Source of the DNA: Streptomyces sp. CoH27 | GTDB taxonomy: Bacteria > Actinomycetota > Actinomycetes > Streptomycetales > Streptomycetaceae | Reading direction: 5' to 3' | Assembly: GCF_020181035.1 (NCBI RefSeq) | Contig: NZ_JAIQYY010000020.1 | Location: 170,456 to 220,374 of the forward strand | DNA length: 49,919 bases | Shown here: positions 43,614-49,919 of the stretch, piece after piece | How the letters are laid out: every line of letters begins with the position of its first letter | Numbering within the stretch: position 1 is the first letter of the stretch | The notes under the pieces: model-generated | The model's input: only the letters and a program-made list of their open reading frames with translations | The model's database searches: none | What the model was told of the DNA's origin: nothing | Made by a program: the position numbers and the translations under genes

Positions 43614-44860
43614 CGCGCCAAGGCCGCGGCGACCCCGCCATAGATCAGGGCGACCAGGATCACCAGAAGCGCCGAGCGGCCGTCCGGTGGAAGCATCAGG
43701 GCGGCCACTCCCGCCGCGCCGACGAATGCCACGTTGAAGAGCACGTCGTACACGGAGAAGATCCGGCCGCGGAAGGCGTCGTCGACGGAAGCCTGGACGA
43801 TCGTGTCGGTGGCGATCTTGGCGCCCTGGGTGATCAGGCCCAGCACGAAGGCCGCGACCAGGAGCGGTCCGATGGTGAAGGGGAGACCGAGAGCGGGTTC
43901 CAGTACGGCGGCCGCAGCGGAGCATGACACGATCCAGCGACCGGGACCGAGCCGTCCCGCCGCCCCGGGCGTGATCACGGCCGCTGCGAAGAATCCCGCC
44001 CCCGAGACCGCGAGCGCCAGCCCGAGCAGCCGGAGCCCGTCCTCGGGGCTGCTGGAGAGGGCGTACCGGCATAGCATGAGCAGCAGGACCAGGAGGGCGC
44101 CGTAGCAGAAGCGCATCAGCGTCATCGCGGTCAGTGCCCAGGCGGCTTGCCTGCGTCGCGGTGCCGCCAGGTGCCGTACGGCCGCCACCAGGTCCCGTGC
44201 CGTCTCGGCCAGTGCGCTGCGCAGCCGTGGCCGCGCCGGTTGCCGGTCGGGGCCGAGGAGCGCCCGTGGCAGGCTCAGGGAGGCCAGGCCCGCGCTGAGA
44301 TAGAGGAACGCGCCCAGCAGGACTACCGCGGCAGCGGAGCCCGACGCCACCAGTCGTACGGCGAAGGCCAGGCCGCCGCCGGCGGTCGCGGCGAGGGTGC
44401 CGGCCGTCGGGGACAGAGAGTTGGCCAGCACCAGGCGCTCGGTGTCGACCACGCGGGGCAGGGACGCGGACAGGCCGGCGAGGATGAAGCGGTTGACGGC
44501 CGTGACGCACAGGGCGGAGACGTAGAAGAGGCAGTCCGGGACATGGCTGACCATCAGTACGGCCGTGATCGCGGCCAGCGCGGCGCGCAGCAGATTGCCG
44601 TGGACGAAGACCTGCCGGCGCTGCCAGCGGTCCAGCAGGACGCCCGCGAAGGGGCCGACCAGAGAGTAGGGGAGCAGCAGCACGGCCATCGCCGAGGCGA
44701 TCGCTGCGGCCGTGGTCTGTTTCTCCGGGGAGAAGACGACGTACGCGGCGAGCGCGACCTGGTAGACGCCATCGGCGCCCTGGGACAGCAGACGGACGCA
44801 GAGCAGGCGTCGGAAGTACCGAAGACGGAGCAGGACGCGCAGGTCACGCACGACGGGCAT
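43601..44860 (-). CDS. MFS-family transporter
   Basis: 419 residues from the ATG at 44860; a GTG 15 bp upstream has no ribosome-binding site. About 12 membrane helices. The loop between helices 2 and 3 has GPFAGVLLDRWQRRQVF, the G-x-x-x-D-R-x-x-R-R motif A of the major facilitator superfamily, and a related motif occurs in the second half (ASVDDAFRGRIFSVYD). The substrate is unknown; relatives are often annotated as drug exporters. It converges with pcnA across two parS sites. Confidence 0.9.
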   Translation of the reverse strand: MPVVRDLRVLLRLRYFRRLLCVRLLSQGADGVYQVALAAYVVFSPEKQTTAAAIASAMAVLLLPYSLVGPFAGVLLDRWQRRQVFVHGNLLRAALAAITAVLMVSHVPDCLFYVSALCVTAVNRFILAGLSASLPRVVDTERLVLANSLSPTAGTLAATAGGGLAFAVRLVASGSAAAVVLLGAFLYLSAGLASLSLPRALLGPDRQPARPRLRSALAETARDLVAAVRHLAAPRRRQAAWALTAMTLMRFCYGALLVLLLMLCRYALSSSPEDGLRLLGLALAVSGAGFFAAAVITPGAAGRLGPGRWIVSCSAAAAVLEPALGLPFTIGPLLVAAFVLGLITQGAKIATDTIVQASVDDAFRGRIFSVYDVLFNVAFVGAAGVAALMLPPDGRSALLVILVALIYGGVAAALARCFT

Positions 44861-44882
44861 GCGCCCCAGCCTCACATATGCG

Positions 44883-44916
44883 GAAGGTCCCCGGGTCGGG
44901 AAACCCGGGGACCTTC
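44883..44916 (-). terminator. Hairpin terminator after ino1
   Basis: A perfect 14-bp stem (GAAGGTCCCCGGGT 44883-44896, its complement 44903-44916) with a 6-nt loop lies 46 bp after the ino1 stop and 22 bp upstream of the MFS start, so it separates the two. Confidence 0.8.
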
Positions 44917-44962
44917 ACAGCCCTGGCAGGAGCGTTTGCGTGCGAGCGGTCGCTTCGGCGCC

Positions 44963-46045
44963 TTAGCGCTCGACCTCGCCGCGGATGAACTTCTCGACGT
45001 TCTCGCGGGCCTCGTCGTCGAAGTACTGCACCGGCGGGGACTTCATGAAGTACGAGGACGCCGACAGGATCGGGCCGCCGATGCCGCGGTCCTTGGCGAT
45101 CTTCGCGGCGCGCAGGGCGTCGATGATGACACCCGCGGAGTTCGGGGAGTCCCAGACCTCCAGCTTGTACTCAAGGTTCAGCGGGACGTCACCGAAGGCG
45201 CGGCCCTCAAGGCGGACGTATGCCCACTTGCGGTCGTCCAGCCACGCCACGTAGTCGGACGGGCCGATGTGGACGTTCTTCTCGCCGAGGTCCCGGTCGG
45301 GGATCTGGGAGGTGACGGCCTGCGTCTTGGAGATCTTCTTGGACTCCAGGCGCTCGCGCTCCAGCATGTTCTTGAAGTCCATGTTGCCGCCGACGTTCAG
45401 CTGCATCGTGCGGTCCAGGATGACACCGCGGTCCTCGAACAGCTTCGCCATGACGCGGTGCGTGATGGTGGCGCCGACCTGGGACTTGATGTCGTCACCG
45501 ACGATCGGCACACCGGCCTCGGTGAACTTGTCCGCCCACTCCTTGGTGCCGGCGATGAAGACCGGGAGGGCGTTGACGAAGGCGACCTTGGCGTCGATGG
45601 CGCACTGGGCGTAGAACTTCGCCGCGTCCTCGGAGCCCACGGGCAGGTAGCAGACCAGGACGTCGACCTGCTTGTCCTTCAGGATCTGGACGATGTCGAC
45701 CGGCTCGGCGTCCGACTCCTCGATGGTCTGGCGGTAGTACTTGCCGAGGCCGTCGAGGGTGTGGCCGCGCTGGACCGTGACACCGGTGCTGGGCACGTCG
45801 CAGATCTTGATGGTGTTGTTCTCGGAGGCGCCGATCGCGTCCGCGAGGTCGAGGCCGACCTTCTTGGCGTCGACGTCGAACGCGGCGACGAACTCGATGT
45901 CGCGCACGTGGTAGTCACCGAACTGCACGTGCATCAGGCCGGGGACCTTGGACGCCGGGTCGGCGTCCTTGTAGTACTCGACTCCCTGCACCAGCGACGC
46001 GGCGCAGTTGCCCACGCCGACGATGGCTACGCGAACCGAACCCAT
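44963..46045 (-). CDS. ino1: Inositol-3-phosphate synthase
   Basis: 360 residues, the usual length of the actinobacterial enzyme. It converts glucose 6-phosphate to inositol 3-phosphate with NAD, the first step to phosphatidylinositol and mycothiol. Seen are the dinucleotide fold VRVAIVGVGNCAASLVQGVE, LVCYLPVGSEDAAKFYAQCA, VPIVGDDIKSQVGATITHR and the family signature NVGGNMDFKNM. The ATG at 46045 has AGGGAGC upstream. It follows the PadR gene at 43 bp and is probably in one operon with it. Confidence 0.97.
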   Translation of the reverse strand: MGSVRVAIVGVGNCAASLVQGVEYYKDADPASKVPGLMHVQFGDYHVRDIEFVAAFDVDAKKVGLDLADAIGASENNTIKICDVPSTGVTVQRGHTLDGLGKYYRQTIEESDAEPVDIVQILKDKQVDVLVCYLPVGSEDAAKFYAQCAIDAKVAFVNALPVFIAGTKEWADKFTEAGVPIVGDDIKSQVGATITHRVMAKLFEDRGVILDRTMQLNVGGNMDFKNMLERERLESKKISKTQAVTSQIPDRDLGEKNVHIGPSDYVAWLDDRKWAYVRLEGRAFGDVPLNLEYKLEVWDSPNSAGVIIDALRAAKIAKDRGIGGPILSASSYFMKSPPVQYFDDEARENVEKFIRGEVER

Positions 46046-46088
46046 TCCGGTTGCTCCCTGTGTGTACGAGTGAGGCCCTGACTGGGAC

Positions 46089-46772
46089 TCACGTGGCGGT
46101 GTCGCCGGGCGTATCCGTCCGGGGGGTTTCCCCGGTACGGGGCAGGCCGCCCGTCGATCCAGTGGTGGTGTCCTGTTGAGCGGACCCCCCGGACGCGGAA
46201 CCCCTCAGGTCCCGCCCGGCCCGCTCGCTCTCGATGAGCTCGTTCAGCCAGCGCACTTCGCGCTCCACGGACTCCATCCCGTGGCGCTGGAGCTCAAGTG
46301 TGTAGTCGTCGAGGCGCTCACGCGTGCGCGCCAGCGAGGCACGCATCTTCTCCAGGCGCTCCTCCAGGCGGCTGCGCCGACCCTCCAGCACGCGCATGCG
46401 CACATCGCGCGACGTCTGACCGAAAAAGGCGAACCGCGCGGCGAAGTGCTCGTCCTCGTACGCGTCGGGGCCGGTCTGCGAAAGCAGTTCCTCGAAGTGC
46501 TCCTTGCCCTCCGCCGTCAGCCGGTAGACGATCTTGGCGCGGCGCCCGGCGAGCGGAGCGGCGAGGGCGTCCTCGTGGGTGTTGCCCGGTTCCTCGATCA
46601 ACCAGCCGCTCGCGACCAGCGTCTTGAGGCAGGGATACAAGGTCCCGTAGCTGAACGCACGGAACACCCCCAGGGACGTGTTGAGGCGCTTGCGCAGCTC
46701 ATAGCCGTGCATCGGGGACTCGCGCAGCAGGCCGAGCACGGCGAACTCAAGGATGCCGGAACGTCGGCTCAT
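46089..46772 (-). CDS. PadR-family transcriptional regulator
   Basis: 227 residues. The winged-helix N-terminus SGILEFAVLGLLRESPMHGYELRKRL and FSYGTLYPCLKTLVASGWL is the PadR domain. A long coiled coil for dimer formation follows (EERLEKMRASLARTRERLDDYTLELQ). The last 35 residues are Gly/Thr-rich and disordered. The ATG at 46772 has GAGGAGGCG upstream. A 23-bp palindrome at 46844-46866 is its likely operator, so it would control itself and ino1. In M. tuberculosis a PadR gene (Rv0047c) also stands beside ino1 and ponA1. Confidence 0.93.
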   Translation of the reverse strand: MSRRSGILEFAVLGLLRESPMHGYELRKRLNTSLGVFRAFSYGTLYPCLKTLVASGWLIEEPGNTHEDALAAPLAGRRAKIVYRLTAEGKEHFEELLSQTGPDAYEDEHFAARFAFFGQTSRDVRMRVLEGRRSRLEERLEKMRASLARTRERLDDYTLELQRHGMESVEREVRWLNELIESERAGRDLRGSASGGSAQQDTTTGSTGGLPRTGETPRTDTPGDTAT

Positions 46773-46843
46773 CGTCGCCTCCTCTCGGTCCCGCAGTCGC
46801 TCCCGCGGGTCTCGCCGTGCCTCTCAGCGTCTTTATCTCGCGC

Positions 46844-46866
46844 TGATGTATCGACTCGATACATCA
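46844..46866. promoter_or_regulatory. PadR operator upstream of the padR-ino1 operon
   Basis: TGATGTATCGA (46844-46854) and TCGATACATCA (46856-46866) are perfect complements around one central base. The ATGTAT/ATACAT halves resemble known PadR binding boxes. It lies 72-94 bp upstream of the PadR start codon and would also be about 300 bp upstream of the divergent PBP gene. Confidence 0.8.
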
Positions 46867-47168
46867 CGACGATAGAACGGCCTTCGGCAGGCGACAAGAG
46901 GGACGACGGTGAACGGGATCACATCACCGATTCATACGATGCAAGTTGCCTGTTTTGGGGGTGAACTTCGGGGCTCGACGGGTTTTGGCGATGCGTAGTC
47001 TGTGCGGCATGCACATCGCCGGGAACCGAGTGACGTCTGGGGAGCGTCATCGTCCCCGGTGCAGTACGGGTGAATGCAGGACCGACCACATCCGTACTCC
47101 GGGGGGACCGGAAACCAGCCGCCGTTCCAGGCGCGCACGGGTGCGCCTGCCCGAGGAGTAATCGTTCG
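46867..47168. other. Intergenic region upstream of the PBP gene
   Basis: 302 bp between the PadR operator and the class A PBP gene. The PBP promoter must lie here. The frame of the PBP is open up to 47070, but the ribosome-binding site GAGGAG at 47153-47158 supports the start at 47169. No other gene is seen. Confidence 0.6.
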
Positions 47169-49847
47169 ATGAGCGAGCACCGTCGCAAACCGCCGCAGCC
47201 GCAGGGAGGCGGACGTGCCGCGGCCCGACGTGGCCAGTCCGGCTCGTCCTCCGGCCGCCGTGCGGCGCCGCGTGGCGCCACCGGATCTTCTTCCGACTCC
47301 TATGGGCCCAGTTCCTATGGGTCGGACAGTGCTCCGGGAGGTGAGGAGCGTCCCTACGGCAGCCGTGCCGAGGCCCGCCGGGCGGCGCAGAGAGGCGGCC
47401 GCCGCAGAGGCGGCGACAACACGGGCTCAGGGGCCCGGCGTGGCGGTCCGGGCGGTCCCAGCGGTCCCGGGCGCGGCAGGGGCCGCGCGACGACCGCACC
47501 CGGCAAGAAGAGACTCATCGACTATCCCCGGTCCGGGAAGTACGGCTGGCGCCGCTGGATGCCGTCCTGGAAGCTCGTGACAGGCATGTTCATCGGCTTC
47601 ATCGGAAGCCTGGTGGCGGTGGCGGGCATCGGTTACGCGATGGTCTCGATCCCCAACGAGAACGACGCGGCCAAATCGCAGAACAACGTCTACTACTGGG
47701 CCGACGGCACGCAGATGGTGGCCACGGGCACCGGCGTCAACCGGCAGAACATCGGCATCGACCAGATCCCCGCGGCGATGCAGTGGGCCGTGATCTCGGC
47801 CGAGAACAAGAGCTTCTACCAGGACTCGGGTGTCGACCCCCAGGGTCTCCTGCGCGCCCTGGTCAACATGGCGAGGGGCGGCCAGACCCAGGGTGGTTCC
47901 ACGATCACCCAGCAGTTCGTGAAGAACACCTACCTGAGCCAGGAACAGACCGTCACCCGTAAGTTCAAGGAGATGTTCATCTCCATCAAGGTGGGGACGA
48001 AGCTCAAGAAGCAGCAGATCCTGCAGGGCTACCTGAACACCTCGTACTTCGGCCGGGGTGCCTACGGGATCCAGGCGGCGGCGCAGACGTACTACGGCAA
48101 GGACGCGAAGGACCTCACGCCGAGCGAGTGCGCGGTGCTCGCGGCGCTACTCAAGGGCCCGACGTACTTCGACCCGGCCGGCAACCCGGACTTCGACAAG
48201 TCGGCGACCCAGCAGGCCAACACCAAGCGCTCGCAGGACCGCTGGGGATGGATCCTCCAGCAGATGCACAACGACCACCACCTCACGGACGCCCAGTACC
48301 AGGAGGCCATCAAGCAGTACCCCATGCCCGACGGCCGGAAGGCGACCAAGGGCATGACGGGCCAGATCAGCTACCTGGTGGACACGGCGAAGAAGTACGT
48401 CCTCGCGCACTCGGACATCACCGAGACGCAGTTCGACCAGGGTGGCTACCAGATCCGGACGACCTTCCAGAAGGACAAGGTCAACGAGCTGGCAGCGGCC
48501 GTGAAGAAGGTCCAGAAGGACCGCCTCGACCCGAAACACCGTGACCTGGACAAGTATGTCCAGTTCGGCGCGGCGTCGGTGGTTCCCAAGGACGGCGCGA
48601 TCGTCGCCCTCTACGGCGGTGACGGCTACGAGAACGGCCACTTCACGAACAACGCGGACACCGCAGGTGTCCCGGTCGGTTCGACGTGGAAGCCGTTCGT
48701 GCTCGCCGCGGCCATGCAGTACGGGACCTACAAGACAGAACCGGAGGGTCTTTCCCCGCTGAGCAAGTACAACGGCGACGACCACCTCAAGGTGTTCAAG
48801 CCAGATGGGTCGTACTACCTCAACAAGGACAATTCGCCCTTCTATCAGAACAACGAGAGCAAATACAAGTGGGGGTACATCACCCTCCGCAAGGCGATGG
48901 AGCAGTCCATCAACACGCCGTTCGTGCAGCTCGGTGTGGATGTGGGACTGACGAAGGTCCGGGACGTCGCCAAGGCGTCCGGAATCCTCGGCGACAGCTT
49001 CTCGACGCTCAACCCGTCCTTCGCCATCGGCACCTCGACCCCGAGCGCGATCCGTATGGCCGACGCGTACGCGACGTTCGCTGCCTCCGGCCAGCACGCG
49101 GACCCGTACTCGGTGACCTCCGTGAAGAAGGACGGTCAGGAAGTGCAGGGCTTCACCAAGCCGAAGGTCACCCCGGCGATGGACGAGAACGTGGCGAACA
49201 ACGTCACGGACGTCCTGCAGAACGTGATCCAGAACGGTACGGGTGAGAACGCCAAGGCCCTGGGCCGTACGGCGGCGGGCAAGACCGGCACCACGGACAG
49301 CAACAAGTCGGCCTGGTTCGTCGGCTACACCCAGCAGCTGTCCACCTCGGTGGCGATGTTCCGTGAGAACCCGAAGGACCATGAGCTGCTGTCCATGAAC
49401 GGCACGGCCGGCGTCGCGTCGATCCACGGTGGTGACATCCCGACATCGGTGTGGACCGAGTACATGAAGGCCGCGCTGAAGAACGCCAATGACCAGGGCT
49501 TCCCGCAGGCCACGGACATCGGCAAGGTCCAGGACGAGGCGGGCGCTCCGACCCCGACCCCGACTCCGAGCATCACCCCGAGCCCGACGCAGAGCGCGTC
49601 GCCGAGCCCGTCGCCCAGCGCGGCGTCCCCGTCCCCCTCGCCGTCGACGAGCGACACCTGCCAGTGGAACTGGGGCAACCCCTGTAACGGCAATGGCGGC
49701 AATGGTGGCAACGGCAACGGTGGCACGAGCACGGGTGGCACCACCGGAGGAACTTCTCCGTCGCCCAATCCGACGGATACAACCGGTGGTGGCGGCACCC
49801 GAGGCAACGGCAACGGAGGCATTTTCGCGGGCCAGACCGGCGGCTAG
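47169..49847 (+). CDS. Class A penicillin-binding protein (transglycosylase/transpeptidase)
   Basis: 892 residues from the ATG at 47169 with GAGGAG upstream. About 130 disordered, basic Gly/Arg/Ser-rich cytoplasmic residues come first, then one membrane helix (135-157). The GT51 domain has catalytic Glu212 in AENKSFYQDSGVD and GGSTITQQFVKNTYL. The transpeptidase domain has S505-T-W-K508, S580-I-N582 and K705-T-G707. The C-terminal tail is a Pro/Ser/Thr-rich stretch with repeats, then a Gly/Asn-rich end with two Cys (TCQWNWGNPC). It polymerises and crosslinks peptidoglycan. The first GT51 motif has Asn213 and Asp219 where most families have Asp and His. The relation to ino1 and PadR parallels M. 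tuberculosis ponA1. Confidence 0.96.
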   Translation: MSEHRRKPPQPQGGGRAAARRGQSGSSSGRRAAPRGATGSSSDSYGPSSYGSDSAPGGEERPYGSRAEARRAAQRGGRRRGGDNTGSGARRGGPGGPSGPGRGRGRATTAPGKKRLIDYPRSGKYGWRRWMPSWKLVTGMFIGFIGSLVAVAGIGYAMVSIPNENDAAKSQNNVYYWADGTQMVATGTGVNRQNIGIDQIPAAMQWAVISAENKSFYQDSGVDPQGLLRALVNMARGGQTQGGSTITQQFVKNTYLSQEQTVTRKFKEMFISIKVGTKLKKQQILQGYLNTSYFGRGAYGIQAAAQTYYGKDAKDLTPSECAVLAALLKGPTYFDPAGNPDFDKSATQQANTKRSQDRWGWILQQMHNDHHLTDAQYQEAIKQYPMPDGRKATKGMTGQISYLVDTAKKYVLAHSDITETQFDQGGYQIRTTFQKDKVNELAAAVKKVQKDRLDPKHRDLDKYVQFGAASVVPKDGAIVALYGGDGYENGHFTNNADTAGVPVGSTWKPFVLAAAMQYGTYKTEPEGLSPLSKYNGDDHLKVFKPDGSYYLNKDNSPFYQNNESKYKWGYITLRKAMEQSINTPFVQLGVDVGLTKVRDVAKASGILGDSFSTLNPSFAIGTSTPSAIRMADAYATFAASGQHADPYSVTSVKKDGQEVQGFTKPKVTPAMDENVANNVTDVLQNVIQNGTGENAKALGRTAAGKTGTTDSNKSAWFVGYTQQLSTSVAMFRENPKDHELLSMNGTAGVASIHGGDIPTSVWTEYMKAALKNANDQGFPQATDIGKVQDEAGAPTPTPTPSITPSPTQSASPSPSPSAASPSPSPSTSDTCQWNWGNPCNGNGGNGGNGNGGTSTGGTTGGTSPSPNPTDTTGGGGTRGNGNGGIFAGQTGG

Positions 49848-49919
49848 TGCTCTGACCGCATAGGTTCGCCGGGTCGTTCAGGCCGCGGCGGCGAGGGGGC
49901 GTCCGCCCCAGCGGATGCC
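49848..49919. other. Window end downstream of the PBP gene
   Basis: 72 bp after the PBP stop codon. No gene, terminator or promoter can be called. Confidence 0.5.

Noticed and set aside
46046..46088. Riboswitch or attenuator in front of ino1
   Set aside because: The gap to padR is only 43 bp and shows no structured element.
47022..47045. SigE-like promoter upstream of the PBP gene (GGAAC followed by CGTC)
   Set aside because: The spacing to CGTC is 18 bp, longer than I can reconcile with the SigE consensus; kept only as a possibility.

Overview
The window is high-GC actinobacterial DNA. Gene order, GC-rich third positions, frequent GTG starts, a roughly 0.8 kb oriC full of TTGTCCACA-type DnaA boxes and repeated TGTTTCACGTGAAACA parS sites identify it as the chromosomal replication-origin region of a Streptomyces or very close relative. 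The species cannot be fixed from sequence alone.

Layout. (1) 1-11.9 kb is an accessory block lying between tRNA-Ala(TGC) and tRNA-Ile(GAT). It holds a helix-turn-helix regulator with a candidate operator, a membrane-anchored Ser/Thr kinase, a secreted membrane-anchored protein that overlaps the kinase tail-to-tail, two small membrane or secreted proteins, a family-2-like glycosyltransferase, a 3Fe-4S-type ferredoxin behind a perfect palindrome, and a 1415-residue HTH / STAND NTPase / membrane / 14-blade WD40 protein. (2) 11.9-24.6 kb, all minus strand, is the replication cluster: gyrB-gyrA-DUF3566, gnd-recF-dciA, dnaN, oriC and dnaA. (3) 24.9-31.9 kb, plus strand, has rpmH-rnpA-yidD-yidC-khpB, rsmG, parA-parB and a GNAT acetyltransferase. 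(4) 32-41.8 kb, minus strand, has the thioredoxin system trxB-trxA behind a textbook SigR promoter (GGAAT-N18-GTT), then the DUF6049 / murJ / pseudokinase / sigM / anti-sigma operon, syntenic with the Mycobacterium Rv3909-Rv3914 block. (5) 42-49.9 kb has the CCA-adding enzyme gene (apparently leaderless), an MFS transporter, ino1 with a PadR regulator and its palindromic operator, and a bifunctional class A penicillin-binding protein.

How the parts work together. DnaA loads at oriC; DnaN, RecF, DciA and gyrase support fork assembly and topology; ParA, ParB and six parS sites organise and segregate the origin. RpmH, RnpA, YidD, YidC, KhpB and RsmG serve translation, RNA processing and membrane insertion. 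MurJ, the neighbouring pseudokinase, DUF6049, SigM and the PBP link the origin region to cell-wall synthesis.

Most of the window is conserved core. The least ordinary parts are the block between the two tRNA genes, in particular the STAND-WD40 protein carrying a small in-frame dispersed repeat; the ferredoxin and PadR operators; consensus DnaA boxes in the parA leader; and parS sites built into coding sequences or attached to terminators. No transposase, integrase, CRISPR array or rRNA gene was seen.
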